From assembly GCF_003367505.1 (NCBI RefSeq), contig NZ_PXXX01000001.1, positions 62,001 to 126,000 on the forward strand: 64,000 nucleotides of DNA, given 5' to 3'. Shown here piece by piece: positions 46,290-55,766 of this stretch. The stretch is from Lysinibacillus capsici. GTDB taxonomy: Bacteria > Bacillota > Bacilli > Bacillales_A > Planococcaceae. A program made the position numbers and the translations under genes. Position 1 is the stretch's first letter; each line of letters starts with the position of its first letter. The notes under the pieces were generated by a model, which saw only the letters and a list, made by a program, of their open reading frames with translations, was not told the origin of the DNA and did no database searches.

Positions 46290-47165
46290 TTAACTAGATT
46301 TTGATTTCCAAGCAATAATGTCTTTCACAATTAATGTAAAGATGGCCATTACGCTCATTAAGGAAGCAACTGCAAAGGCTGCTGCAAATTGATATTCATT
46401 ATAGAGAATTTCAATATGAAGGGGCATCGTATTTGTCATGCCACGGATATGACCAGATACCACAGACACAGCCCCGAATTCTCCGATGGCTCGTGCATTA
46501 CATAAAATCAAACCATAGAATAGTCCCCATTTAATATTGGGTAAAGTGACATACCAAAAGGTTTTAAAGCCACTTGCCCCCAATGAAATGGACGCTTCTT
46601 CCTCAGATATACCTTGGGTTTGCATCAGCGGTATTAATTCACGTGCAACAAAGGGCAATGTGACGAAAATTGTGGCAAGGACAATGCCAGGTAGTGCAAA
46701 AACAATTTTAATATCATGTGCAAACAACCATTCACCAAATAGTCCCTGTGAGCCAAACAATAAAATAAACACTAAACCTGCGATAACAGGTGAAACTGCA
46801 AAAGGTAAATCTACCATAGTAAGTAATAGATTTTTCCCCTTAAAATTAAACTTTGTAAGTGCCCAGGCAGCCATTACGCCAAAGATCGCATTGAGGGGTA
46901 CAGTAATGGCTACGACGATTAATGTAAGCTTAATAGCAGCTAATGCATCTGGATGTGTAATCGCAGCAAAGTAAACATCGGATCCTTTTTGAAAGGCTGT
47001 AATAAAAATAGATACTAAAGGTAGTACGATAGAGAAAGCTAAAAAAGCTAAGGCAATAAATATTAACGTATAGCGAATAATACGAGGCTCCTGTAAGGCA
47101 GCAGTCTGTGTAGCTGCTTTCCTTTTTCCTGTACTAGCCTGCTGAATAAAAGTTGATTGTTCCAT
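46290..47165 (-). CDS. cysW: Sulfate ABC importer permease CysW
   Basis: A 291-residue membrane protein with six helices. The EAA-type loop reads EEASISLGASGFKTFWYVTLPNI, which contacts CysA. The basic N-terminus (TGKRKAATQ) is cytosolic. It pairs with CysT to form the sulfate channel. ATG 47165 follows AGGAGG by 6 nt; a TTG further upstream would overlap the SD. Confidence 0.93.
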   Translation of the reverse strand: MEQSTFIQQASTGKRKAATQTAALQEPRIIRYTLIFIALAFLAFSIVLPLVSIFITAFQKGSDVYFAAITHPDALAAIKLTLIVVAITVPLNAIFGVMAAWALTKFNFKGKNLLLTMVDLPFAVSPVIAGLVFILLFGSQGLFGEWLFAHDIKIVFALPGIVLATIFVTLPFVARELIPLMQTQGISEEEASISLGASGFKTFWYVTLPNIKWGLFYGLILCNARAIGEFGAVSVVSGHIRGMTNTMPLHIEILYNEYQFAAAFAVASLMSVMAIFTLIVKDIIAWKSKSS

Positions 47166-47175
47166 ATAGTACCTC

Positions 47176-48009
47176 CTAATGTACAAACCGACGATTGGCT
47201 AGCCATTGTATCAAGTTAATGGTGAACAACAAAATAAAGGATGTCACAAGCATGACAACAGCTATGGCAGTTGCCCCCGCATAATCATATTGCTCAAGCT
47301 TTGTCATAATAATTAACGGCGTAATTTCCGTTTTCATCGGCATATTTCCTGCAATAAAAACAACCGAGCCATATTCACCTAAAGCGCGCGCAAAGGCCAA
47401 GGAAAAGCCAGTTAAAATTGCTGGTACTAGCTCTGGTAAGATGACTTTACGGAAGGTTTGTAAACGATTGGCTCCAAGGCTTGCCGAAGCTTCCTCCACC
47501 TCAGCACTGATATTTTGTAAAACGGGCTGGACCGTTCGTACAACAAATGGTAGCCCGATAAAGGTTAAAGCAATAATGATGCCAAGAGGTGTAAAGGCAA
47601 TTTTAAAATCAAAAAATTGACCAATCCAACCATTTGGTGCATAAAGAGATGTTAAAGCAATTCCAGCGACAGCAGTAGGCAATGCAAAAGGTAAGTCTAC
47701 AAGCCCATCAATGATTCGTTTAAAGGGAAATTGATAGCGAACGAGAACCCATGCAATAGTCGTACCGAAAAAAACATTTAGTAAGCCTGCAATCAGTGCA
47801 GTGCTGAAGCTCACTTTGTAGGAAGCAACAGCACGGGGATCTGTAATGATATCTATAAATGCTGACCAGCTTAAGGACATGGTATGAATGAAAATCATGG
47901 AAAGTGGTAGTAACACTAGTAAACTTACGTAAAGCATTGTATAACCAAGAGATAAATGAAAGCCTGGAATAATTCGACGCGATTTTTTAGGAATGATTAA
48001 ACTGCTCAT
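47176..48009 (-). CDS. cysT: Sulfate ABC importer permease CysT
   Basis: A 277-residue membrane protein with six helices and an EAA loop (EEASASLGANRLQTFRKVILPELVPA in two halves). It forms the sulfate translocation path with CysW. ATG 48009 after SD AAGGAGC. Ten bases separate it from cysW. Confidence 0.93.
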   Translation of the reverse strand: MSSLIIPKKSRRIIPGFHLSLGYTMLYVSLLVLLPLSMIFIHTMSLSWSAFIDIITDPRAVASYKVSFSTALIAGLLNVFFGTTIAWVLVRYQFPFKRIIDGLVDLPFALPTAVAGIALTSLYAPNGWIGQFFDFKIAFTPLGIIIALTFIGLPFVVRTVQPVLQNISAEVEEASASLGANRLQTFRKVILPELVPAILTGFSLAFARALGEYGSVVFIAGNMPMKTEITPLIIMTKLEQYDYAGATAIAVVMLVTSFILLFTINLIQWLANRRFVH

Positions 48010-48020
48010 CAAAACGCTCC

Positions 48021-49073
48021 TTATTGTGGTACGTATATTTCATCAAAGGTACCACCATCTTTAAAATGGGTTGCTTGTGCTTGTGACCAACCACCAAAAT
48101 CATCGATGGAAACAAGTTCAAGCTGAGGGAATTGATCTTTATACTTTGCTAGAATCGTTTCACTACGTGGTCGATAATAATTTTTCGCCGCAATTTCTTG
48201 CCCTGTATCACTATATAAATGCTGTAAGTAAGCTTCAGCGACTTCACGTGTCCCTTTTTTATCTACGATTTTGTCTACAACTGCAACTGGTGGCTCTGCT
48301 AAAATACTTAAAGAAGGCGTGATGATTTCAAATTCATCCTTACCTAATTCATTGAGAGAGAGGTATGCTTCATTTTCCCACGCAATTAAGACATCACCAA
48401 TTTTACGTTCTACGAATGTTGTTGTAGCTCCACGAGCGCCAGAATCAAGTACTTCTACATTGCTGTAAAGTGATTTCATAAATTTTTTTATTTTTGTCTC
48501 ATCATTGTTATATAACTTTCCGGCATAAGCCCAAGCAGCTAAGTAGTTCCACCGTGCACCTCCAGATGTTTTGGGATTAGGCGTTATGACAGATACATCA
48601 TCTTGAATCAAATCATCCCAATCTTGTATGTTTTTTGGATTGCCCTTACGAACTAAAAAAACAATTGTAGATGTATAGGGAGTCGAATTAAGATCAAATT
48701 CGGTTTGCCAATCTTTATTCAGCAGCTCACGAGTTTGAGCAATTTCATCAATATCGTAAGCGAGTGCGAGTGTCACAACGTCGGCTTCAAGACCATCAAT
48801 AACTGCACGCCCCTGTTTGCCAGATCCACCATGTGATTGATTGATTGTGACGTCTTGGCCAGTATCATCCTTCCATTTTTTTATAAAATCTTTGTTGAAC
48901 TCATCGTAAAGCTCCCGTGTTGGATCATAGGAAACATTTAGTAGCTCTACAGACTTCTTGTCTTCCTGACCGCTTGTTTTTTGATCTGAGTTAGCACTTC
49001 CACAGCCAGTTAAACTAAGCGTTAGAATAGTTAATAATGCCAAGGATTGTAGAACATAGCTCTTTTTTTTCAT
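48021..49073 (-). CDS. sbp: Sulfate-binding lipoprotein
   Basis: A 350-residue lipoprotein: signal peptide with lipobox LTGC (Cys 24), then the sulfate/thiosulfate-binding fold ([67 protein letters not shown]). It captures sulfate for CysTWA. First gene of the minus-strand sulfur operon, preceded by leader C. SD AAAAGGGG. Confidence 0.93.
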   Translation of the reverse strand: MKKKSYVLQSLALLTILTLSLTGCGSANSDQKTSGQEDKKSVELLNVSYDPTRELYDEFNKDFIKKWKDDTGQDVTINQSHGGSGKQGRAVIDGLEADVVTLALAYDIDEIAQTRELLNKDWQTEFDLNSTPYTSTIVFLVRKGNPKNIQDWDDLIQDDVSVITPNPKTSGGARWNYLAAWAYAGKLYNNDETKIKKFMKSLYSNVEVLDSGARGATTTFVERKIGDVLIAWENEAYLSLNELGKDEFEIITPSLSILAEPPVAVVDKIVDKKGTREVAEAYLQHLYSDTGQEIAAKNYYRPRSETILAKYKDQFPQLELVSIDDFGGWSQAQATHFKDGGTFDEIYVPQ

Positions 49074-49106
49074 AGTTAATCCGCCCCTTTTCTGTCTTAA
49101 GAATGC

Positions 49107-49171
49107 AAAAAGCCATCACCCACAATGACATGACAACATTGGGTAGATGGCCTTCAGATCCTCTGATCAGC
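49107..49171 (-). ncRNA. Candidate attenuator leader C (sbp-cysTWA operon)
   Basis: On the minus strand: GCTGA, hairpin TCAGA-GGA-TCTGA, AGGC (49171-49150). GCC/GGC then begins a terminator hairpin (arms from 49151 and 49112; CCATC, ACCC and AATG blocks pair) ending in TTTTT at 49107. Compared with leaders A and B the hairpin bases differ but pairing is kept. Confidence 0.7.
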
Positions 49172-49198
49172 GTTTTTTTAGGTCAAAGCTTTAGTAAT

Positions 49199-49227
49199 AC
49201 ATTAAACATATATTTCCTATTAGTCAA
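49199..49227 (-). promoter_or_regulatory. Promoter of the sbp operon
   Basis: Minus strand TTGACT, 17 bp, TAATGT. Confidence 0.6.
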
Positions 49228-49236
49228 CAAGGAATT
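49210..49236 (+). promoter_or_regulatory. CymR-like operator overlapping the sbp promoter
   Basis: TTCC at 49214 and GGAA at 49231 form an inverted repeat over the -35. The plus strand ends CAAGGAATT with further agreement to the CymR (cysteine repressor) consensus as I remember it. No cymR gene in the window. Confidence 0.4.
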
Positions 49237-49350
49237 ATAAAAAAGATTATTTATTTTGAAAATTAATAAAAGTGTCCTTAGATACCACTCATCATATGCA
49301 GCAAAGAGCAAAAAAAATGGGTGTATGGAAAAGATATTTAAAAAACCTAG

Positions 49351-49380
49351 TTGACTGCTTGGTGTACTTTAGTATATATT
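49351..49380 (+). promoter_or_regulatory. Promoter of the cysH operon
   Basis: TTGACT, 18 bp, TATATT. Confidence 0.6.
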
Positions 49381-49393
49381 TGGTAATAAGAAG

Positions 49394-49518
49394 AATGATT
49401 GTAGTACGAGGTAACAACTACTAGTGAACAATCATTAAATATAGAGCTGGCTAGTCAAACTAGAGGCGTTTTAACAAAGACCTGTTTTTCCTATGTCTTT
49501 TGTTAGAACGCCTTTTTT
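49394..49518 (+). ncRNA. Candidate attenuator leader B (cysH operon)
   Basis: First a 9-bp hairpin AATGATTGT / ACAATCATT (49394-49436) with inner AGTA/TACT pairing. Then GCTGG, hairpin CTAG-TCAAA-CTAG, AGGC (49446-49467). GGC starts a strong terminator stem (GGCGTTTTAACAAAGAC with GTCTTTTGTTAGAACGCC) followed by TTTTTT at 49513, only 18 nt before the cysH start. The 49074-49535 gap is fully explained by the two divergent leaders and promoters. Confidence 0.75.
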
Positions 49519-49535
49519 GTTATGAGGGGGATTCG

Positions 49536-50237
49536 ATGTTAACTTACGAAAATTGGCAAGAACCGATCATTGATTTTCAGGTTGATGATATGTATAAGGC
49601 TGCACTAGAGGTTTTACAGTGGAGCTATCAAAAATATGGAGATGAAATCGTCTATGCATGTAGCTTTGGTATTGAGGGCATTGTCTTAATTGATCTCATT
49701 TCAAAGGTAAAGCCTAACGCTACGATTGTATTTTTAGATACAGATGTACACTTTAAAGAAACATATGAAACCATTCATAAAGTCAAAGAAAAATATCCAC
49801 AACTCAACATTGTCATGAAGAAGCCAACCCTTACACTTGAGCAACAAGCTACACAACATGGTGACGAACTATGGAAAACCAACCCAAATAAGTGCTGTGA
49901 TATTCGTAAGATAATACCTTTACACGAAGCCTTATCAGGTAAAAAGGCTTGGATATCAGGTTTACGTCGTGAGCAATCACCAACACGTCAACAAACAAAC
50001 TTTTTAAATCGTGACGATAAATTTAAATCGATTAAAGTTTGTCCATTGATTCATTGGACTTGGAAGGATGTCTGGCGTTATGTTTCGAAGCACAGTTTGC
50101 CATATAATCCGTTACACGATCAAGGCTATCCAAGCATCGGCTGTGAGCATTGTACGAAACCATCATTTACAATGGAGGATTTACGTTCAGGTAGATGGCA
50201 AGGTTCTGGTAAAACCGAGTGCGGGTTACATGAATAA
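49536..50237 (+). CDS. cysH: Phosphoadenylyl/adenylyl-sulfate reductase CysH
   Basis: A 233-residue enzyme that reduces APS/PAPS to sulfite. Cys pairs KCCDIRK and GCEHCTKP mark the [4Fe-4S] type seen in B. subtilis; the C-terminal ECGLHE carries the catalytic Cys. P-loop-like ACSFGIEG binds the nucleotide. ATG 49536 after SD GAGGGGG gives MLTYENW; the upstream in-frame start lies in the terminator. First gene of cysH-cysP-sat-cysC under leader B. Confidence 0.95.
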   Translation: MLTYENWQEPIIDFQVDDMYKAALEVLQWSYQKYGDEIVYACSFGIEGIVLIDLISKVKPNATIVFLDTDVHFKETYETIHKVKEKYPQLNIVMKKPTLTLEQQATQHGDELWKTNPNKCCDIRKIIPLHEALSGKKAWISGLRREQSPTRQQTNFLNRDDKFKSIKVCPLIHWTWKDVWRYVSKHSLPYNPLHDQGYPSIGCEHCTKPSFTMEDLRSGRWQGSGKTECGLHE

Positions 50238-50249
50238 AGGAGTTCTGCC

Positions 50250-51314
50250 ATGCTTGAATATTTTGCAATAGCTATTAGTTTATTTTTTGCGATGAACATA
50301 GGAGCAAGCGGTGCAGCAGCCTCAATGGGTGTTGCTTATGGGGCAGGTGCCATCAAAAAAGCGTGGCAAGCATTGCTTTTATGCGCGATAGGCGTCTACA
50401 GTGGAGCTGTATTAGGCGGAGGAGAGGTAGTTAAAACGATAAGCTCAGGCATTATGCCCCAGGAATATATTACGGTAAAGGTTGTCATCATTATCTTGAT
50501 TTCTGCGACAAGCTCGTTATTTTTCGCCAATCTTTTAGGCATTCCCTTATCAACAAGTGAAGTAACAGTGGGTGCTGTCGTGGGTGTAGGAATTGCCTAT
50601 AAAGTACTATTCGTCAATTCGCTGCTTGTCATTATATCATTTTGGGTGATTGTACCGCTTGTTGCCTTTGTCATTGCTCTTGTATGTGGAAAGTTATTAT
50701 ATAAGTTACAAAACACAGGGTTGCTGAAAGATCGGCCAATTTTAACTGTTCTTCTCGTTTTAGCAGGATTTTTCGAAGCATTTTCAGCGGGGATGAATAA
50801 TGTTGCCAACGCAGTTGGACCCTTGGTGGGAGCAGGAATGATGGATGTGACAACGGGCATTGTGCTTGGCGGTGCATTTGTCGCAATAGGTGCTCTGCTA
50901 CTTGGTAAACGAGTGCTTGAAACAAACGGTAAAAAAATAGTGCGCTTTCAAAAGGCAGAGGGCATTCTCATTTCAAGTACAGGTGCACTGCTTGTTGGCG
51001 TAAGCTCAATTTTTGGGCTTCCAGTACCCTTAACACAAGTCACTTCTTCATCCATCATTGGGATGGGGATGGCGAAAAACGGAAAGCAAATCTTCCATAA
51101 GCATATTGTGAAAAAAATTATACGTATTTGGGTTGTATCACCCATCTTTTCATTAGTCATTTCTTATTTTTTAGTGCAGTTATTTTTAGAAAAAGACCTT
51201 TATGCCATTATTTTAAATGGCAGCATTATTGTTGGGACGCTAGGGGTCATTAGTCTGATGCGTACGATGCGTGAAGAAGAGCAGTCTATCTATGATGCAG
51301 GGGAAGGCATTTAA
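50250..51314 (+). CDS. cysP: PiT-family sulfate permease CysP
   Basis: A 354-residue membrane protein with about 11 helices of the inorganic phosphate transporter (PiT) fold, with paired motifs GASGAAASMGVAYGAGA and GMNNVANAVGPLVGAGM. The homologue next to cysH in B. subtilis (YlnA) is a sulfate permease. It gives a second sulfate route beside the ABC importer. SD AAAGGAG, 12 bp after cysH. Confidence 0.9.
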   Translation: MLEYFAIAISLFFAMNIGASGAAASMGVAYGAGAIKKAWQALLLCAIGVYSGAVLGGGEVVKTISSGIMPQEYITVKVVIIILISATSSLFFANLLGIPLSTSEVTVGAVVGVGIAYKVLFVNSLLVIISFWVIVPLVAFVIALVCGKLLYKLQNTGLLKDRPILTVLLVLAGFFEAFSAGMNNVANAVGPLVGAGMMDVTTGIVLGGAFVAIGALLLGKRVLETNGKKIVRFQKAEGILISSTGALLVGVSSIFGLPVPLTQVTSSSIIGMGMAKNGKQIFHKHIVKKIIRIWVVSPIFSLVISYFLVQLFLEKDLYAIILNGSIIVGTLGVISLMRTMREEEQSIYDAGEGI

Positions 51315-51384
51315 ATTGAATCATATCATCACTATCTTTTGACTACAAAACTTAGTATTTAACTAGAATTAGGAGGAGATTTTT

Positions 51385-52524
51385 ATGAGTCTACAACCAC
51401 ATGGTGGACTACTTGTGCAAGCATTTAATCCGGAAAAAAAAATCACAACTATTCATAAGGAAATTGAGTTGGATGCAATTTCGTTGAGTGATTTAGAGCT
51501 AATTGCTATAGGGGGGTATAGCCCAATTGAAGGTTTTTTAACACAAGTAGACTATGAGTCAGTCGTGGCACAAAGTCGTTTAGCATCAGGTGTAGTATGG
51601 AGTATTCCGATTACCTTACCTGTTACAAAAGAGAAAGCGTCCATTTTACAGCCTGGTGACGAGGTGAAGCTGGTTTATGGTGATGAAGTATATGGCGTTA
51701 TTGAAGTAGCAGATATTTATGAGCCGAATAAACGAAAAGAGGCTTTACTTGTCTATGGAACAGAGGATTTAGCACATCCGGGCGTTCAAAAGCTTTTTGA
51801 TCGTCCTGCCATTTATGTTGGAGGGAAAATTACGTTAATTAAACGTCTTACACAAAAGTTCCCTGCTTATTCATTTGATCCAATAGAAACGCGACAATTA
51901 TTTGCTGACAAGGGATGGAAAACTATTGTTGGCTTCCAAACACGTAATCCAGTCCATAGGGCGCATGAATATATTCAAAAGGCAGCACTTGAAACGATTG
52001 ATGGGTTATTTCTAAATCCACTTGTGGGTGAAACAAAGTCAGATGATGTGTCAGCTGCTATACGTATGGAGAGCTATGAGGTTTTATTAAAAAACTATTA
52101 TCCTGAAAGTCGTGTACAATTAGGTATTTTTCCAGCCGCTATGCGGTATGCAGGACCAAAGGAAGCTATTTTCCATGCACTTGTTAGAAAAAATTATGGC
52201 TGTACTCATTTTATTGTTGGTCGTGATCATGCAGGTGTTGGTGATTATTATGGCACATATGATGCACAAAAGATTTTTGAACAGTTTACTGAAGATGAAT
52301 TGGGAATTGTCCCACTGAAATTTGAGCATAGCTTTTATTGCCAGCAATGTGAAGGCATGGCGACGACAAAGACGTGTCCACATGATAGCTCTGCCCATGT
52401 CATTCTATCAGGAACGAAGGTACGTGAGATGCTACGAAATGGAGAAGTACCACCAAGTACATTCAGTCGTAAAGAAGTCGTAGACATTTTAATTAAAGGC
52501 ATGAGTAAGGAGGTAGTGAAATGA
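51385..52524 (+). CDS. sat: Sulfate adenylyltransferase Sat
   Basis: A 379-residue ATP sulfurylase that makes APS from sulfate and ATP. Active-site motifs [12 protein letters not shown] and [12 protein letters not shown] are intact, with a zinc-type Cys group [15 protein letters not shown]. Monofunctional, with no fused kinase. SD AGGAGGAG. It overlaps cysC by ATGA. Confidence 0.96.
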   Translation: MSLQPHGGLLVQAFNPEKKITTIHKEIELDAISLSDLELIAIGGYSPIEGFLTQVDYESVVAQSRLASGVVWSIPITLPVTKEKASILQPGDEVKLVYGDEVYGVIEVADIYEPNKRKEALLVYGTEDLAHPGVQKLFDRPAIYVGGKITLIKRLTQKFPAYSFDPIETRQLFADKGWKTIVGFQTRNPVHRAHEYIQKAALETIDGLFLNPLVGETKSDDVSAAIRMESYEVLLKNYYPESRVQLGIFPAAMRYAGPKEAIFHALVRKNYGCTHFIVGRDHAGVGDYYGTYDAQKIFEQFTEDELGIVPLKFEHSFYCQQCEGMATTKTCPHDSSAHVILSGTKVREMLRNGEVPPSTFSRKEVVDILIKGMSKEVVK

Positions 52525-53114
52525 GTTCAAACATTGTTTGGCATGAAGCCTCCATTACAAAAGAAGAACGCCGTTCAAAAAATAAACATCAAAGCTTTAT
52601 TTTATGGTTTACGGGTTTATCTGCTTCAGGAAAATCATCAGTGGCTAATGCATTTGCCCGTCGATTATTTGAAAGGAGCAATCAAGCCTTCGTATTAGAT
52701 GGTGATAATGTGCGTCATGGCTTAAATAGTGACTTAGGATTCGATGAGGCAGGGCGCAAAGAAAATATTCGTCGAATAGGTGAAGTCTCAAAGTTATTTA
52801 TAGAGAGCGGTCAAATTGTGCTAACGGCTTTTATTTCACCTTATCGAGAAGATCGTCAGGTAGTCCGTGAACTTGTAGAGGATGGTGAATTTTTAGAGGT
52901 CTTTGTAAAGTGTTCAGTAGAAACATGTGAAAAAAGAGATCCTAAAGGTTTGTATAAAAAAGCAAGGAATGCTGAAATTGCTAATTTTACAGGGATTAGC
53001 GCTCCATATGAAGAACCGATTAACCCAGAAGTTATTTTGGATACAGAACAGCATTCCATTGAAGAATGTGTGGAGCAACTGACAAATATTTTAACTGCCA
53101 AGGGATATATTTAA
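52521..53114 (+). CDS. cysC: Adenylylsulfate kinase CysC
   Basis: A 197-residue kinase that phosphorylates APS to PAPS. Walker [25 protein letters not shown], and [10 protein letters not shown] are clear. Co-translated with sat (ATGA). If CysH accepts APS as in B. subtilis, CysC is not essential for reduction but allows PAPS use. Last gene before a terminator. Confidence 0.95.
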   Translation: MSSNIVWHEASITKEERRSKNKHQSFILWFTGLSASGKSSVANAFARRLFERSNQAFVLDGDNVRHGLNSDLGFDEAGRKENIRRIGEVSKLFIESGQIVLTAFISPYREDRQVVRELVEDGEFLEVFVKCSVETCEKRDPKGLYKKARNAEIANFTGISAPYEEPINPEVILDTEQHSIEECVEQLTNILTAKGYI

Positions 53115-53116
53115 CT

Positions 53117-53155
53117 AAAAAAATCTGCTCGATTTAGTAATCGGGCAGATTTTTA
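53117..53155. terminator. Bidirectional terminator between cysC and mrpG
   Basis: Stem AAAATCTGC-CGATT / AATCG-GCAGATTTT with T-tracts both sides. Confidence 0.92.
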
Positions 53156-53158
53156 CGT

Positions 53159-53527
53159 TTATTTTACACCTTGTTCCTTTTTCATTCTGTCAATTTCAGG
53201 ACCTAGTTCATCACGTACGGTACCTTTCCAAGGCTTAACACCAGCAATATAGGAAGAACGCGTCATAATGTGTCCGCCAACAGGACCAGTAATAAAGAGG
53301 AAGAGTATCCCCAGTAAAATACGAGGGTTGAAATGATCTTCAATCAGCCAAAAGTGAAAGAATACACCAATCAGTACACACATGACGCCAAGTGTTGCAC
53401 TTTTTGAAGCGGCATGTGCACGTGTATACAAATCAGGTAAGCGGACAAGTCCGATAGCTGTCACGACAATAAAGAGTACTCCAACAGTAATGAAAAAGAT
53501 AACTAAACTATTAGCGAGAATTGTCAC
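53159..53527 (-). CDS. mrpG: Na+/H+ antiporter subunit MrpG
   Basis: A 122-residue membrane subunit with three helices (GLVRLPDLYTRAHAASKSATLG is the family signature). Essential small subunit of the Mrp complex. GTG start; overlaps mrpF by 17 bp. Last gene of the minus-strand mrpABCDEFG operon. Confidence 0.93.
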   Translation of the reverse strand: MTILANSLVIFFITVGVLFIVVTAIGLVRLPDLYTRAHAASKSATLGVMCVLIGVFFHFWLIEDHFNPRILLGILFLFITGPVGGHIMTRSSYIAGVKPWKGTVRDELGPEIDRMKKEQGVK

Positions 53528-53792
53528 GTTTGATGATATCTCCTTTCTCTATGAATTTAGAGAAAGCCATCGTACCGATAAACGATAAAATTGCTAGCAA
53601 TAAAATGATTTCAAGAAAGAAGCTTGTTTCCACTAAAATCGAAAATAGTCCGATTAAGGAAATGAGTGAAACACCAAGTGAATCCAAAGCTACAACACGA
53701 TCGGATGCGGAAGGACCTTTTACCATTCGATAAATGACCGCTATCATTGATAAGCAAATCACTACGATTACAGCAATAATAAATGTTGTCAT
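53511..53792 (-). CDS. mrpF: Na+/H+ antiporter subunit MrpF
   Basis: A 93-residue three-helix membrane subunit (YRMVKGPSASDRVVALDSLG is the family signature). ATGA overlap with mrpE at 53789. MrpF is needed for antiport and is linked to bile-acid efflux in B. subtilis. Confidence 0.93.
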   Translation of the reverse strand: MTTFIIAVIVVICLSMIAVIYRMVKGPSASDRVVALDSLGVSLISLIGLFSILVETSFFLEIILLLAILSFIGTMAFSKFIEKGDIIKRDNSR

Positions 53793-54268
53793 GATTTACT
53801 CACCTCCAAAATCGCTTTTTCAAATGAATCTCGAATGGAAGCAATGGCTTCATCCACATCGTTAATATCAATTGCATGTACATACAATGTTTTCGCATCA
53901 TCCGAAACATGCACTACAACTGTTCCTGGTGTTAAAGTAATAAGACTTGATAATAACGTAATTTCCCAGTCTTGTGTTAAAACAGTTGGATAAGCAAAAA
54001 AGGCTGGTTGCATGTCCAGTTTAGGCTTCAACACTACTTTTAACACTTGAACATTTGCTAAAATTAATTCTTTAAAGAACAACAACGTTAATTTTAGCAG
54101 GGCCCATAATCGATAGACATAAAGACGGGACTTGAAAAACCTCCGCATGAGAATAAGTAAAAGTATCCCCATCATGAATCCTATGATAAAACCAGTTGCT
54201 GTGTAATTAGAAGAAAGGAACATCCAGACAAAGGCAAGTACAAAATTTAAAATCATTTGAAATGCCAT
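53789..54268 (-). CDS. mrpE: Na+/H+ antiporter subunit MrpE
   Basis: A 159-residue subunit: two N-terminal helices (FIIGFMMGILLLILMRRFF) and a cytoplasmic domain containing SSLITLTPGTVVVHVSDD. It supports assembly of the complex. Spaced 4 bp after mrpD. Confidence 0.92.
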   Translation of the reverse strand: MAFQMILNFVLAFVWMFLSSNYTATGFIIGFMMGILLLILMRRFFKSRLYVYRLWALLKLTLLFFKELILANVQVLKVVLKPKLDMQPAFFAYPTVLTQDWEITLLSSLITLTPGTVVVHVSDDAKTLYVHAIDINDVDEAIASIRDSFEKAILEVSKS

Positions 54269-54272
54269 AGTG

Positions 54273-55766
54273 CTAATCCTCCTTCATCACAGCATCTATA
54301 TAGATAGATGGATCATTTAATAGTTTTGCAGCATCATCCATAAATGGCGTAATCCATTCAGAACCCACACCATATGCGACCGTAATAAGTACTAACAAGG
54401 CAGTAGGCATAAACAGCATTTTATAGGTAGATTTGTCGACGGTACCTTGTGTTTCTTTTTCCTCACCCCAAAAGGCATAGAGGAAAATACGAATCACGGA
54501 TAGTAAAACAAGCAGTGAAGATGCTAAAATGAAAATACTGCTCCACATACTGCCAGCCTCAAAGCCTCCCTGAACAATTAACAGCTTTCCAACAAACCCG
54601 CTAAGTGGTGGAATTCCAGCTAAGCCAAAAGCTGCTATTAAATAACACCAACCCAGTGCAGGGTATTTTTTCATAAGTCCACCCATTTTACGCAAGTCAG
54701 ATGTACCAGTAATGTAGATGACAATGCCGATTAACATAAAGAGTGCTGCCTTAATCAGCATATCGTGAATTAAATAAAACATCGCTCCTTTTAAAGAAGC
54801 CTCATTCATTTGAGAGACACCAAATAAAATGACACCTACTGCAATGACAATGTTATAGATAATAATGAGCTTTACATCAAAATAAGCGAGTGCTCCAATA
54901 CAACCAGCCACAATTGTTGCAATAGCTAATGCCATTAGTAAATCATGCGTATAGGATAAATCATGTACAAAAAATAGTGTGTAGGTACGTGTAATGGCAT
55001 AGACCCCAACCTTTGTGAGCAGAGCGCCAAATAGAGTTAAGACAGGGATCGGGGCTGCTGCATACGAAGTAGGAAGCCAAAAGTATAATGGGAAAATAGC
55101 TGCTTTTAGTCCAAATACCATTAAAAATAGTACAGCAATAACAGTAATAATCCCTGGTTGATTAATTTCAGCAATTTTTACCGCAATATCAGCCATATTT
55201 AATGTTCCTACTACAGAATATAAATAGGCCACGGTTATAACAAATAATGCCGAAGAAATAACATTAATTAAAATATATTTAATTGACCCTTTCAGTTGCC
55301 CCTTCTCACCACCTAAAACGATGAGTAAATAGGAAGCCATTAACAATACTTCAAAGAACACAAATAAGTTAAAAATATCACCTGTTGTAAAGGCACCATT
55401 GACCCCAGTTAAAATAAACATAATACCAGGGTAATAAAAGAAGCGTTCGCGTTCCTTCGTGATAGAACCGAAGCCATACCAAACAACAAATAGTGCAATA
55501 AGCAATGTCGTTGTAACGAGCAATGCAGACACCATATCAGATACCATTGTAATACCGTAAGGAACAGGCCAATTTCCAAATGTGACCTTTTGAATACCAT
55601 CTTCTTTCACTGTTAAAAGCAGTGAGAGGGCAGAGAGGAGGGCTAGTCCAATCCCAAGTAATGAAAATGATCGCTGATAAGTTAGATTTTTTTGTCCAAA
55701 CATTAAAATCATACCGAAGAAAAACGGGATGATAATGGGTAATAGTAGGAAGTTATTCATCCTCAT
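54273..55766 (-). CDS. mrpD: Na+/H+ antiporter subunit MrpD
   Basis: About 497 residues, 14 helices, homologous to complex I NuoM/N. Seen: FFEVLLMASYLLIVLGGEKGQ with the conserved Glu, and KAAIFPLYFWLPTSYAAAP with the conserved Lys, both needed for ion movement. Start uncertain: GTG 55769, ATG 55766 (SD AGAGGAAG) or ATG 55760 (gives MNNF, the usual N-terminus). Overlaps mrpC. Confidence 0.93.
   Translation of the reverse strand: MRMNNFLLLPIIIPFFFGMILMFGQKNLTYQRSFSLLGIGLALLSALSLLLTVKEDGIQKVTFGNWPVPYGITMVSDMVSALLVTTTLLIALFVVWYGFGSITKERERFFYYPGIMFILTGVNGAFTTGDIFNLFVFFEVLLMASYLLIVLGGEKGQLKGSIKYILINVISSALFVITVAYLYSVVGTLNMADIAVKIAEINQPGIITVIAVLFLMVFGLKAAIFPLYFWLPTSYAAAPIPVLTLFGALLTKVGVYAITRTYTLFFVHDLSYTHDLLMALAIATIVAGCIGALAYFDVKLIIIYNIVIAVGVILFGVSQMNEASLKGAMFYLIHDMLIKAALFMLIGIVIYITGTSDLRKMGGLMKKYPALGWCYLIAAFGLAGIPPLSGFVGKLLIVQGGFEAGSMWSSIFILASSLLVLLSVIRIFLYAFWGEEKETQGTVDKSTYKMLFMPTALLVLITVAYGVGSEWITPFMDDAAKLLNDPSIYIDAVMKED

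Noticed and set aside
46537..46974. 145-codon open frame opposite cysW
   Set aside because: Complete overlap with a clear ABC permease and no ribosome site.
39599..49518. S-box (SAM-I) or T-box riboswitch in the sulfur leaders
   Set aside because: Neither the S-box core nor the T-box TGGNACCGCG sequence is present in the three leaders.
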